Assembly (NCBI GenBank): GCA_003561875.1
Contig: PWVL01000005.1
Span: 1 to 53,489 of the forward strand
Source of the DNA: Desulfuromonadales bacterium
Lineage (GTDB): Bacteria > Desulfobacterota > Desulfuromonadia > Desulfuromonadales > Syntrophotaleaceae
DNA length: 53,489 nt
Direction: 5' to 3'
Below the pieces are notes generated by a model. It searched no databases and was not told where the DNA came from. It saw nothing but the letters and a program-made list of their open reading frames with translations. Below, in pieces: positions 19,625 to 29,634 of the stretch (its first letter is position 1; each line of letters starts with the position of its first letter). The position numbers and the translations under genes are program-made.

Positions 19625-21046
19625 ATGGCTCAGATCAGGTTCGGTACCTCTGGTTGGCGGGGAATTCTGTGTGAAGATTTTGTTTTGGAGAATGTGCGTA
19701 CCGTCACTCAGGCGATTGCCGACCATCTGCTGGATGCCGGGATCGGCTCCCGGGGGATGGTTGTGGGAAATGACAGCCGTTTTATGGGAGAACGCTTTGC
19801 CCGCGAAGCGGCTACCGTGCTGGCCGGCGCGGAGATCCCCGTATTTCTCTGCAACCGGGATACACCAACACCAGTCATTTCCTTTGAACTTTTGCGCCTC
19901 AAGGCGGCTGGTGCGATTAATTTTACGGCCAGTCATAATCCGGCGGAGTACAATGGGATCAAGTTCTCTCCTGCCTGGGGCGGACCGGCGCTACCGGAGA
20001 CCACGGAAGATATTGAACGACGAGCAAATGCCATGTTGGGTGAAATCTGCTATCGGTCCATGCCCTTCGAGGACGCCTTGCGACAGGGCCGGATTCGGGA
20101 GATTGATCCGCGTTCTTACTATTGCGAGACGCTGTTGGATTTGATCGATTTCAAGGCGATTGCCGATTCCGGCATCACGGTCGCTGTCAATCCCCTGTAT
20201 GGAACGGCGCGAGGTTACCTGGATGCTCTGCTTCTTAAGGCCGGAGTTCCCCTGGTAACCATGAACGATCACAGGGATCCCTATTTTGGGGGTTTTCCGC
20301 CGGAACCGGCGCAAAGTTACATAGAGGATTTTATCCAACGGGTCAGGGCCGAAGGGTCTGTTCGCCTGGGACTGGCAACGGACGGGGACGCGGACCGTTA
20401 CGGTATTCTTGATGAAGATGGAACCTTCATCGAGCCGAACTACATTCTGGCGCTGCTTTACGATTATCTGTTGCGTGTGCGGGGACTGGGCGGAGCGGCG
20501 GCCCGTTCCGTAGCCACCTCGCATTTTATCGACGCGGTGGCGAATTTCCACGGTCAGGAGGTTTACGAGACGCCGGTGGGCTTTAAATATATCGGCGAAT
20601 TTATTCGCGATGGCAAGATACTCATCGGCGGCGAAGAAAGCGCCGGCTTGACCATTGCCGGGCATATTCCGGAAAAGGACGGTATTCTTGCCTGCCTGTT
20701 GGTTGCCGAGATGGTAGCTGTGGAGGGAAGATCCCTCAAGAGCCTGCTTGCCGATCTGTACCGGCGCGTGGGAGAATTTCACACCAGCCGGACCAATGTC
20801 CGCCTCACTCCGGAACTTGAAGCCAGTCTTGCCGGCAAACTGGGCGATCCTCCCTCGCATCTTCGTGGCAGAAAGATCGCGCGGCTGGTGGCCATTGACG
20901 GTGTCAAGTTTTTCTTTGATGACGGATGCTGGATGCTGTTCCGCAAATCGGGAACGGAGCCCGTAGTCCGCATTTACTGTGAAGCAGGAAGCGCTGTCCA
21001 GCTTCAGGAGCTGTCTGCTGCCGCTCGTGATTTTGTTCTGAAATAG
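19625..21046 (+). CDS. Phosphoglucomutase/phosphomannomutase family protein
   Basis: RFGTSGWRGILCEDF, FTASHNPAEYNGIKF, LATDGDADRYGILDEDG, IGGEESAGLTI, FRKSGTEPVVRIYCEA. Confidence 0.95.
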   Translation: MAQIRFGTSGWRGILCEDFVLENVRTVTQAIADHLLDAGIGSRGMVVGNDSRFMGERFAREAATVLAGAEIPVFLCNRDTPTPVISFELLRLKAAGAINFTASHNPAEYNGIKFSPAWGGPALPETTEDIERRANAMLGEICYRSMPFEDALRQGRIREIDPRSYYCETLLDLIDFKAIADSGITVAVNPLYGTARGYLDALLLKAGVPLVTMNDHRDPYFGGFPPEPAQSYIEDFIQRVRAEGSVRLGLATDGDADRYGILDEDGTFIEPNYILALLYDYLLRVRGLGGAAARSVATSHFIDAVANFHGQEVYETPVGFKYIGEFIRDGKILIGGEESAGLTIAGHIPEKDGILACLLVAEMVAVEGRSLKSLLADLYRRVGEFHTSRTNVRLTPELEASLAGKLGDPPSHLRGRKIARLVAIDGVKFFFDDGCWMLFRKSGTEPVVRIYCEAGSAVQLQELSAAARDFVLK

Positions 21047-21067
21047 CGAACAACCCATAAGCAAACG

Positions 21068-21586
21068 ATGCGAAGAAAGATGAAATACTGGCTGTTTAAA
21101 ACGGAACCGAGCTGCTTCTCCCTTCAGGATTTGAAAGAACGTCCCGAAGGGATTGAGCCTTGGGATGGGGTAAGAAACTATCAGGCCCGCAATCTGTTGC
21201 GGGATGTTGTCAAGCCCGGTGACGGTGTCCTCTTCTATCACAGCAATATTCCCCGGCCAGCTGTGGTTGGATTGGCGCGAGTGGTGCGGGAAGGCTATCC
21301 CGATGCAACGGCCCTGAATCCTGAATCCGCCCATTTTGATCCGCGGGCGACGGAAAAGGATCCGGTCTGGTACAGGGTTGATATTCAATATGTGTGTTCG
21401 TTGCCCGCGCCCATAACCCGGCAGGATATGCGTTGTCATCCGGTTCTTGCGGGCATGGATGTTTTGAAAAAGGGCAACCGGCTTTCCGTGCAGCCTGTAA
21501 GCCGTCAACAATGGCTGGCGATTCTGTCCCTTGCCGGTTTGCAGGACTCACTGGCGGATTGTATGGATCGGGCTGTTCAGGGCTGA
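21068..21586 (+). CDS. EVE domain-containing protein
   Basis: MKYWLFKTEPSCFSLQDL...WDGVRNYQARNLLRD.VKPGDGVLFYHSN; start may be 21080. Confidence 0.9.
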   Translation: MRRKMKYWLFKTEPSCFSLQDLKERPEGIEPWDGVRNYQARNLLRDVVKPGDGVLFYHSNIPRPAVVGLARVVREGYPDATALNPESAHFDPRATEKDPVWYRVDIQYVCSLPAPITRQDMRCHPVLAGMDVLKKGNRLSVQPVSRQQWLAILSLAGLQDSLADCMDRAVQG

Positions 21587-21659
21587 GAGGCTGCCGCCAT
21601 TTTCTCGGCAGACCGCATTTAGATTGAACGTAAGACAGATTTTCTTTCGGCACCAATGT

Positions 21660-24053
21660 ATGGAGCAGACTATGAAGACCTCCCGAAAAATCCTGATAAC
21701 AGGCTCTGCCCTAGTGCTCATGGGGTTACTCTCCGTGATTGTGCTGGCCCGAATCCTGGTTACCCCGGAACGTGTCAAGCAGGTGCTGTTGCCGCGCGTG
21801 GAGCAGGCCCTGAACCGTCAGGTCGCCGTAGATGACATCGAAATCCGATTTTTTTCCGGAATAGCCCTGAACCAGACCGTAATCCGCGAACCGGGAGAGG
21901 AGACGGTATTTCTGTCTGCCGAGCGGATGAATCTCCGTTACCGGTTCTGGCCATTGTTTCGTATGCGGGTAGAGATTGACGAAATTTCCATCGACGGACC
22001 CCGGGTTCGACTGGTTCGCCATCGAGACGGCACTTTCAATTTCAGTGATCTGATTCCAACGGCGGATAAAGCCGGGGCCGGCGCGTTGGCTGATGACACG
22101 ATGGATAAGACAGATTCTTCGGCCAACGGCGGTATTGCCCTGCTGGTTTCGCAACTGGTTTTACGTTCCGGCTCCGTTCATCTGACCGATTTTCAGACGG
22201 ATGGAGCGCCTGAACAGTACCATCTGGAAGAAGTCAATTTGCAGATTCGGCAGTTTTCCCCGGACCGGGAGTTCCCCCTGCAAATGGCCGCCGTTTTCAA
22301 TGAAGCTCCAATGTCTGTGAAGGGTCAGGCGAATCTGGCCCAAATGGCGGCTGATGTGGAAATCGCACTGTCCGGGCTGAATGTAATGCCCTTCCTTCCC
22401 CACTTTCAGGAACGCATTCCCGGCACCTTGGGGCGTGGCACGCTGGATGCGAAGCTGAAACTAGCCGGATCTTTACAGCAATTGTCCAGTGAGGGAAGCC
22501 TGAGCCTCAAAAACCTCGATCTTCGACTGGATGCTTTGCCTGACGCTCCTGTGGACGGTGCTCGTGTGAGTCTCGATTACCGATTGCACTACGACCGGGA
22601 CCTGCCGCAACTGCGTATTGACCATGGCAGACTGGCTTTTAACGAGGTGCCGGTATTTTTCGACGGCGAAGTGCTGTTGACGGAGCCGATGGTTCTCGCC
22701 CTGACTCTGCGCCTGAATGAATTGGACATCGCCCGTTCGCTGGCCGCCCTGCCAAAAGGGCTGGTACAGGATGTCGCGGCTCTTGAACCCTCGGGAGGGG
22801 TAACCGCACGTATTCACCTCGCGGGATCCCTTGACCATCCCCGGCAATTATTGCGTGACGGAGAATTACGGCTGGATAACCTGCAGGCTCGTGTTGGGGA
22901 TCTGCGCCCCGGGTTGAGGGGGCTGCTGACCCTTCGTGGCGATTCGCTGTTTTCCGAGGACCTGGTGCTTTCCGTGGCCGGCAATCTACTTCATCTGGAA
23001 TGCGAAGCCCAATCCCTGATGAACCGACCTATAGAAGCGGTGATTAATATTCGCGGTGATCAGTTGTTGCTTGATCCTTTGCTGCCCAGCGAGAAAAAGG
23101 TTTCCGTCTCCAAGGAAAAAACCGGCTCACCGGCAGGGCCCGCTGCCGAGGGGGAAAAAGCGCTGGATCTGCCGATAACTCTTTCCGGTGCCCTTCGAAT
23201 CAACCGGGTGATCCACCGGGGCCTTTCTTTTGACGAAATAACCGCTCGTTACCTGCTCAAAAACAACCTTCTGCAATTACAGGAAATCACCGGAAAGGTC
23301 GCCGGGGGCAGCTTTCTCGGCCATGCCAGCATCGACTTGGGCCGGCCTGGCTACGTTTATCGTGGGCAACTGAACACCCGGGGTGTTCAGGCCGACCCTC
23401 TAGTGAGCGCTTTTGCACCGAAGGCATCGGGTACCGTGTTCGGACTTCTCAACCTTGATCTTGATCTGGCGGGCCAGGGAACGGATTTTGCGGTCATTCG
23501 AAACCACCTTACAGGCAAAGGCGAGATCCTGTTACAGGAAGGTCGCCTGGCCAGAAACGATCTGGTGCGTGGCCTGGCAAGTTATCTGGGGTTGCCCGAA
23601 TTGAGCGTGATGGGTTTTGATCAAGCTCTTGGGCGGTTTGCGGTTGATCGGGGACGTATCGACCTGACAAGCTCTTTTGTGAGCCAGGACCTGCGTCTGG
23701 CGCCCCGGGGAGACATTGGATTGGACGGAAGCCTGAATCTCGACCTCGATCTGCGCCTGGCCCCGGAGTTGACTCAAAAACTGGATCGCAGCGGTCGTTT
23801 CGCGCAATTGTTTGTCGACTCAGAGGGATGGGCACAGGTGCCGCTTAAAATCAAGGGCTCAATGTTCCGGCCGAACTATGCTCTGGATAGCACCGCGGTC
23901 ACCGAGGCACTCAGGCAAAGGGCCACACAAACGCTGCAGCAGACCCTGGAAAGAGAGCTGCTCAAGCGCGAAGCGGATGCTGAAGAAGAGGACAGGGAGA
24001 GAAGGGAAAAGAAGCTGTTGGATGGTGTGATCCGCGGCCTGTTTGGACAATAA
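21660..24053 (+). CDS. AsmA family protein
   Basis: N-terminal TM (ILITGSALVLMGLLSVIVLARIL) then AsmA-like VAVDDIEIRFFSGIALNQ... and C-terminal AsmA-like repeats. Confidence 0.85.
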   Translation: MEQTMKTSRKILITGSALVLMGLLSVIVLARILVTPERVKQVLLPRVEQALNRQVAVDDIEIRFFSGIALNQTVIREPGEETVFLSAERMNLRYRFWPLFRMRVEIDEISIDGPRVRLVRHRDGTFNFSDLIPTADKAGAGALADDTMDKTDSSANGGIALLVSQLVLRSGSVHLTDFQTDGAPEQYHLEEVNLQIRQFSPDREFPLQMAAVFNEAPMSVKGQANLAQMAADVEIALSGLNVMPFLPHFQERIPGTLGRGTLDAKLKLAGSLQQLSSEGSLSLKNLDLRLDALPDAPVDGARVSLDYRLHYDRDLPQLRIDHGRLAFNEVPVFFDGEVLLTEPMVLALTLRLNELDIARSLAALPKGLVQDVAALEPSGGVTARIHLAGSLDHPRQLLRDGELRLDNLQARVGDLRPGLRGLLTLRGDSLFSEDLVLSVAGNLLHLECEAQSLMNRPIEAVINIRGDQLLLDPLLPSEKKVSVSKEKTGSPAGPAAEGEKALDLPITLSGALRINRVIHRGLSFDEITARYLLKNNLLQLQEITGKVAGGSFLGHASIDLGRPGYVYRGQLNTRGVQADPLVSAFAPKASGTVFGLLNLDLDLAGQGTDFAVIRNHLTGKGEILLQEGRLARNDLVRGLASYLGLPELSVMGFDQALGRFAVDRGRIDLTSSFVSQDLRLAPRGDIGLDGSLNLDLDLRLAPELTQKLDRSGRFAQLFVDSEGWAQVPLKIKGSMFRPNYALDSTAVTEALRQRATQTLQQTLERELLKREADAEEEDRERREKKLLDGVIRGLFGQ

Positions 24054-24070
24054 ACAGAATCATTAATTAA

Positions 24071-24100
24071 AAAAACCCAGCGGCAAGCCGCTGGGTTTTT
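24071..24100. terminator. Bidirectional Rho-independent terminator (AsmA gene / csp)
   Basis: AAAAACCCAGCGG-CAAG-CCGCTGGGTTTTT between convergent genes. Confidence 0.9.
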
Positions 24101-24126
24101 GATTATAAACGGAATTCGTAACGCAA

Positions 24127-24327
24127 TCAGACTTTGCAGACGTTGGAAGCCTGCGGCCCTTTTTGACCTTCAGTGACGTCAAAAGAAACGCGATCCCCCT
24201 CGGCCAGGGATTTGAATCCTTCTCCCTGAATCGCCGAGAAGTGGACGAAAACGTCCGGTCCATTGTCCTGCTCGATAAAGCCAAAACCTTTCGCATCATT
24301 AAACCACTTGACTGTACCTTCTGCCAT
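24127..24327 (-). CDS. Cold-shock domain protein
   Basis: [66 protein letters not shown]; internal start in the 204-aa tracked ORF. Confidence 0.97.
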   Translation of the reverse strand: MAEGTVKWFNDAKGFGFIEQDNGPDVFVHFSAIQGEGFKSLAEGDRVSFDVTEGQKGPQASNVCKV

Positions 24328-24743
24328 TTCTCTTCTCCATGTTTCCCTGTCGGGATGTTTTTGTTGTGGAAACCGCATCCGCAAACTAAAGGTCACAAAG
24401 CCTGGCTGACTCCGGAGCTTTGTTCCTGATTGACGCCGTGTCAATGCGTCGGGCCGCGGAACATCGCACAACTTATACCAAGTTGCGTGAACCCTAGCAT
24501 GGGTTTGTGTTAAAGAACAAGGAGTTTTTGTACAGTTTAAAACAGTTTCCGGCGCGAACCCCGGAAGCCTCGGGTTGAAGCGAGCGTGGTTCGGGCTGAA
24601 AAACCTATTCGACATCCTTCGAATGCGTCGACATTTTCGTCCGTTCGAAGGAATATGGCCTGATGAAATTTTGTCATGCCAACATGTAATACCGTCAGCA
24701 GAGGAAGAGGTTGATACTTTTTCATTGAACATGCAGATCAATC

Positions 24744-25904
24744 GTGATAACGGTCGCTTTTAATGGTTTTTATGGAAGGGGGTTTCTGAGAGTGTGGTTT
24801 CATGAAGACGAAAGCAGCGTCGAGCTGCAGCTCACTTGCAGGGAGATCGACGGACTGACCCTTGAAGAACTGAAGAAATGCTTATTCGCTCTGCAAAAGG
24901 AGCGGGACGCGCTTCTGCGCACCTGTCAGGAACTGCGCGCCGGCAATGAAGTTCTTTTGCAGAATATCGGTGAAGCCAATCAGGCACAGGTTCAGGCCGA
25001 GATGACGAGCATGGAACTGGAGCAGGTTTTTTCTTCCTGCAAAGATGCTACCTGGGTTGTGCGCAATGACAACACGGTGGTGCGCGCCAACGACGCCATG
25101 CTTAATTTTCTTGGTAGAGATGCTGAACAGGTGGTTGGGTTTCCCTGCCTGGAGTTGCTTGGCGGTCTTCATTGCACCACTGCCGGATGTCCGATCTTTT
25201 CCACGGGCGGCGTTCGGCATGGCAGGGAGTCGGATTTGACCCGCAAATCGGCGGATGAGGATCTTCGCCACTATATTGTTTCTTCCGCGCCCTTGGTTAC
25301 CCTGGACGGAACACCGGGCATCGTGGTCCAATTCAAAGACATTACCGATCGCAAGGCCGCCGAAGCGGCCCTGGAAAGAGCCAACATTGCCCTGGATCGC
25401 ATGGCTCATCTGGATAGCCTTACCCAGTTACCCAATCGTCGTTCATTTGACGAAAACATGAGCCGGGAATGGCGTCGACTTGCTCGGGAGGGCAAACAGT
25501 TAGCCGTCATTTTGTGTGATATCGACTATTTCAAACAGTTTAACGACAGCTACGGACATCAGCACGGCGATCAGTGCCTGCGTCAGGTGGCTCATGCTTT
25601 GGGCAGCCACGCCAAACGTGCCGGGGATCTGGTCTGCCGTTACGGCGGTGAAGAGTTTATTTTTCTGCTTCCCGACACGTGCCTGGAGGGGGCGCTGACC
25701 GTGGCAGAACGGGCCCGGTGCGAAGTTGAGGCCTTGTCGATAAGGCATCGCAGTTCACAGATCAGTTCGGTGGTCACTCTCAGTCTTGGTGTTGCCGCCT
25801 GTTTTCCTGCCCTTGATGTTTGTCGGGAAACGTTGGTCAAGGAAGCTGATGTCGCATTGTATGAGGCCAAAAACAATGGTCGCAACCGTGTTGTTTGCGC
25901 CTGA
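24744..25904 (+). CDS. PAS-GGDEF diguanylate cyclase
   Basis: PAS-like region then [47 protein letters not shown]-site. Start uncertain (GTG at 24792 also plausible). Confidence 0.9.
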   Translation: MITVAFNGFYGRGFLRVWFHEDESSVELQLTCREIDGLTLEELKKCLFALQKERDALLRTCQELRAGNEVLLQNIGEANQAQVQAEMTSMELEQVFSSCKDATWVVRNDNTVVRANDAMLNFLGRDAEQVVGFPCLELLGGLHCTTAGCPIFSTGGVRHGRESDLTRKSADEDLRHYIVSSAPLVTLDGTPGIVVQFKDITDRKAAEAALERANIALDRMAHLDSLTQLPNRRSFDENMSREWRRLAREGKQLAVILCDIDYFKQFNDSYGHQHGDQCLRQVAHALGSHAKRAGDLVCRYGGEEFIFLLPDTCLEGALTVAERARCEVEALSIRHRSSQISSVVTLSLGVAACFPALDVCRETLVKEADVALYEAKNNGRNRVVCA

Positions 25905-26552
25905 GCGGGATCTGTCCGTATCACCTGCGATAACGAATGCCATGATGACAAGGCTGCAATCATCTTGACCGGCAGGTGCCGGTTGGCTGAGGTTTTTTAA
26001 CCCATAAATATCGCCAGCTATGCTATCCAAACGTCATCTCCCTGGCCGCACGTAGTTTTCAATTGGCCAGGACTTGTTTCAAGGAGATTGCAACAAAATA
26101 AGGAGTGCCTGTGGAACGAGGCGGACATTCCTGCGGGTCGTTACCGGCATCATAAAGGCGCCGAGTATAAAATTTGGGGGGGCGCGCGACATTCTAAAAC
26201 GGAACGGGTCCTGGTGGTGTTACGCATTTTCTACGGAGACCGGGATTTGTAAGTCAAACCGTGCTGGACATGTTTCTTGAGAGCGTTTCCAGGCTGGAAG
26301 GACGGGTCGCAAGGTTTATTTCCCCTGGTCAGGCAAGGTGATGAAAAGAGCTGTGTACTTAAGAAATTACGGCAGGCTCTAAATGTCGGTGAGGCTGTTG
26401 CGCTACGAGGCGTCAGGGACGGCATGCCAGGAGCACAGAGGCTTTGAATGAGGCTAACATCTTGTCATCTCTGCATTTCGTGCGTTTTTCAACCAATTAA
26501 ACTGTTTATAACCGGGGCAAGGCAAAAATTGACCAATATTTCTGCAGAGCCC

Positions 26553-26581
26553 TTGGCAAGATGCAGTAACTGTCTGATATT
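26553..26581 (+). promoter_or_regulatory. Candidate promoter upstream of structured RNA
   Basis: TTGGCA - 17 nt - GATATT, predicted start near 26588. Confidence 0.35.
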
Positions 26582-26598
26582 CATTGACAAACATGTAA

Positions 26599-26672
26599 TG
26601 CATAAAAAAAGGGCAGCTTGTGAAGGGGACGCAAAGGCCCGCTGTTGACGACGCTGTAAACAGCTTTATGCA
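26599..26672 (+). ncRNA. Candidate structured RNA with GEMM-I-like core
   Basis: TGCATAAA/TTTATGCA outer helix; inner GGGC-A-GCTT-GTGA-AGGG-GACGCAAAG-GCCC and GCTGTT...AACAGC hairpins. Confidence 0.3.
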
Positions 26673-26735
26673 CAGGACTTCCACAATTTTTGTTGAAAAG
26701 GTTGCGAGAAGCCCGATTGGACAAGGGTTTTTCAT

Positions 26736-27521
26736 TTAGTTGGCGGATTTGATTTTCTGCCAGAGCTTGTCCACTGTTGCCGGGGACGCCTCCCGAAGGG
26801 ATTGACCGCGTTGTTCGAAAAGGTTTTCCAGTTGCTCGAAGTTCAGCACAAAGCGGGTTGTGGCTTTGCGCAGAGACTGTTCGGCGTCAATGTCGAGATG
26901 CCGTCCGAGGTCTGTAACCGCAAGGAGCAGGTCGCCGAGTTCTGTTTCCATCGCCTGGCTATCCCCTGATTTCAGGGCTGTTTCGAGTTCGGCTAATTGT
27001 GCACGGACTTTTTCCATGGCGCCGTCGGTCTTCGACTGTTGAAATCCGGCTCGGCTGGCACGTTCGGTCAATTTGCGGGCCTGCATCAAGGCAGGCAGAC
27101 CGCTGGTGATCGAGCCAAGAGTCCTTTCGGTGCCGGGTTTTTCAAGTTTCTTGATAGCCTCCCATTGTTCGACCAGATCCGCCGCCCTGGCGCATCCACC
27201 GTTGCCGAAGACATGGGGATGACGACGTTCCAACTTGTCGGCGATGTTGCGAATGATCTCCTCCACTCGAAAGGCGCCACGTTCTTCCTGAATAATCCCG
27301 TGGAAAACAATCTGCAGCAGCAGATCACCGAGTTCTTCGCAGATGTGCGATGGTTGACCGCTGTCTATCGCTTCGAGAACTTCGTAACATTCTTCCAGAA
27401 GGTAGGGCCTGAGTGTTTCGGGGGTTTGTACGGCGTCCCATGGACAGCCGTTGGCTGCCCGCAGTCGAGACATGATCGTGAGCAACCTCTTGAGTTGCTC
27501 GGCGGACTTTTCAAAAGACAT
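26736..27521 (-). CDS. mazG: Nucleoside triphosphate pyrophosphohydrolase
   Basis: MSRLRAANGCPWDAVQTPETLRPYLLEECYEVLEAI, EELGDLLLQIVFH, LERRHPHVFG. Confidence 0.95.
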   Translation of the reverse strand: MSFEKSAEQLKRLLTIMSRLRAANGCPWDAVQTPETLRPYLLEECYEVLEAIDSGQPSHICEELGDLLLQIVFHGIIQEERGAFRVEEIIRNIADKLERRHPHVFGNGGCARAADLVEQWEAIKKLEKPGTERTLGSITSGLPALMQARKLTERASRAGFQQSKTDGAMEKVRAQLAELETALKSGDSQAMETELGDLLLAVTDLGRHLDIDAEQSLRKATTRFVLNFEQLENLFEQRGQSLREASPATVDKLWQKIKSAN

Positions 27522-27676
27522 CTGGGGCTCCGGAATCAAGGGCATAACCGTGGGCGAAAGAGGGAGGAGTAGAAACCGGTTGGCTACCGTTCGGCGGCTC
27601 GAATGAAGCCGGAATCCCCCGACAAAAAGTGTTTTGAAGCCGGTTTTGAAGGGGGTTTGGGGAAAAGGTTTTTGCC

Positions 27677-27704
27677 TTGACAAAATGGGGGCAGCCTTTA
27701 TACT
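27677..27704 (+). promoter_or_regulatory. Candidate sigma70 promoter of the DUF177-rpmF-plsX-fab operon
   Basis: TTGACA - 16 nt - TATACT, 35 nt upstream of GTG at 27740. Confidence 0.65.
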
Positions 27705-27739
27705 ACCCGCTTATTCAGCGCTGGGCAAGGGAGGCGGTG

Positions 27740-28291
27740 GTGCGGATTTCTGTAGACGAGATTAAAGATGCGGGTCTGCACCTGGAGTTTGAGGAGCCGT
27801 TGAGTTCCTTTCCGGTACTAGCCGAGGTCGAGTCTCAGGACGGCTGCTGCTTTATCGGTCCGGTTGCGATTCGGATTCGGGCCTTTCGGGTCGATGGAAT
27901 GGTGGAAGTCGAGGGGCGGGTGGATCTCGATGTGCGCGTTTCGTGCAGTCGTTGTCTGAAGGATTTCTCCATCACCCTTGCCAGCGATTTCGTCTTGACC
28001 TATTGTCGGGAGATCCCTGATATCGAGGCGGAAGACGGGGAGGGCGACGTGGAACTGAGCGCTGAAGACATGGGCCTGGTTCTTTACGACGGCCAAGAAA
28101 TTGATTTAACCCAGGCTATCGAGGAACAGTTGGTGCTGGCCTTGCCCGCCAATCCGGTCTGTGATGGACAATGCCGGGGTTTATGCCCACAGTGCGGCGC
28201 AGATCGAAATGAGACGGACTGCGGTTGCCCCACTCAGGGTGTCAATCTGAAGATGGCGGCCTTGAAGAATTTCAAAGTAGATAAGAAGTAA
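27740..28291 (+). CDS. DUF177 (YceD-like) protein
   Basis: VRVSCSRCLKDF...NPVCDGQCRGLCPQCGADRNETDCGC; directly upstream of rpmF. GTG start with purine-rich RBS. Confidence 0.9.
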   Translation: MRISVDEIKDAGLHLEFEEPLSSFPVLAEVESQDGCCFIGPVAIRIRAFRVDGMVEVEGRVDLDVRVSCSRCLKDFSITLASDFVLTYCREIPDIEAEDGEGDVELSAEDMGLVLYDGQEIDLTQAIEEQLVLALPANPVCDGQCRGLCPQCGADRNETDCGCPTQGVNLKMAALKNFKVDKK

Positions 28292-28380
28292 ATTTTCCGC
28301 TTCGGCGGCGCATAAGACAACTCAGTTCATATTCAATACGGTCGGCAGCATAGGCTGGCGATATACAAGGAGTGTAAGTC

Positions 28381-28560
28381 ATGGCTGTTCCCAAGAAAAA
28401 AACGTCGAAATCTAAACGTGACATGCGCCGGTCCCATGATGCCCTGTTGGCACCCGGCGTTTCGGTTTGTCCCGAATGCAAAGAACCCAAGATGCCTCAT
28501 CGGGTCTGTGCCAGTTGCGGCAGCTACAAGGGCCGGGTTGTAGTTGAAACGGAAGCATAG
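28381..28560 (+). CDS. rpmF: 50S ribosomal protein L32
   Basis: [59 protein letters not shown]; 59 aa, below the ORF-track cutoff. Confidence 0.97.
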   Translation: MAVPKKKTSKSKRDMRRSHDALLAPGVSVCPECKEPKMPHRVCASCGSYKGRVVVETEA

Positions 28561-28575
28561 ACAAGAGGCCGCCGC

Positions 28576-29583
28576 TTGAAGGAGAAGATTGTCGTTGCTG
28601 TGGACGCCATGGGCGGAGACAATGCCCCGACTGTTGAGGTGCAGGGTGCCGTTGCCGCTGCCCGGCGTTGGGGTGTCTCCATCGTCCTGGTTGGAAACAG
28701 GGAGCGCATTGAAGAGTGTCTGGCTGCAGAGACGATTGCCGGCCTGGATTTCCGCATTGAGGATGCCAGCGAGGTGGTTGGTATGCACGACTCGGCTTCC
28801 GACGCCCTGCGAAAGAAGAAGAACTCGTCGATACGGGTAGCTTTTGAGCTGGTGCGATGTGGGGAGGCTCATGCCGTTGTCAGTGCCGGCAATTCGGGAG
28901 CGACCCTGGCGGTCGGCATGTTTCTGTTGAAGCGGATCGAAGGTATAGATCGGCCGGCCATCGCGACGATCATGCCCAACATGGTGGACCAGACCGTGGT
29001 GCTGGACGTTGGTGGTACGGTCGATTGCAAGCCTTCGCATCTCGAGCAATTCGCATACATGGGCCAGATCTATGCCCGGTCGGTGCTCGGCAAGGCGCGG
29101 CCGCGAATCGGCATTTTGTCCAACGGTGAAGAAGAGAGCAAGGGCAATGATCTGGTCCGCGAGGCCCACCAGTTGTTAAAGGGATCAGCACTTAACTACC
29201 TTGGCTTTGTCGAAGGACGGGATCTTTTCAACGGCAAAGTCGATGTGATTGTCTGTGACGGCTTTGTAGGCAATGTTGTACTGAAGGTCTCCGAGGGGTT
29301 AGCGGAAGCAATCGGTTCCATGCTTAAACGCGAAATCGATAGCCGTTTTTGGTCCAGAATCGGTTATCTGCTTGCCCGGCCGGCTTTTGCGGCGTTCAAA
29401 AAGCGTATTGACTACGCCGAATATGGCGGCGCTCCCCTGCTCGGCATTCAAGGGACGGGCATGATCTGTCACGGGGGTTCCGACTCAAGGGCGATCATGA
29501 ATGCCATCGGTCTGGCCAGGGAATCTGTGGCCCAGCGCGTCAACGAGCGGCTTATGGAAGCGCTGCGACTGGACAGGCAATGA
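28576..29583 (+). CDS. plsX: Phosphate acyltransferase PlsX
   Basis: [36 protein letters not shown] start. Confidence 0.96.
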   Translation: MKEKIVVAVDAMGGDNAPTVEVQGAVAAARRWGVSIVLVGNRERIEECLAAETIAGLDFRIEDASEVVGMHDSASDALRKKKNSSIRVAFELVRCGEAHAVVSAGNSGATLAVGMFLLKRIEGIDRPAIATIMPNMVDQTVVLDVGGTVDCKPSHLEQFAYMGQIYARSVLGKARPRIGILSNGEEESKGNDLVREAHQLLKGSALNYLGFVEGRDLFNGKVDVIVCDGFVGNVVLKVSEGLAEAIGSMLKREIDSRFWSRIGYLLARPAFAAFKKRIDYAEYGGAPLLGIQGTGMICHGGSDSRAIMNAIGLARESVAQRVNERLMEALRLDRQ

Positions 29584-29634
29584 CCGCCGACCGTCGGCTG
29601 CTTCTGTCGTGCCCGGATTAAGGAAGACAGCTTC

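Noticed and set aside
19991-21511. 506-aa antisense ORF over the phosphohexomutase and EVE genes
   Set aside because: Same reasoning: no family motif, shadow of conserved plus-strand coding.
24328-24741. 138-aa N-terminal extension of the cold-shock protein
   Set aside because: CSP family proteins start at MAEGTVKWF; the extension is an open frame through the leader with no domain signal.
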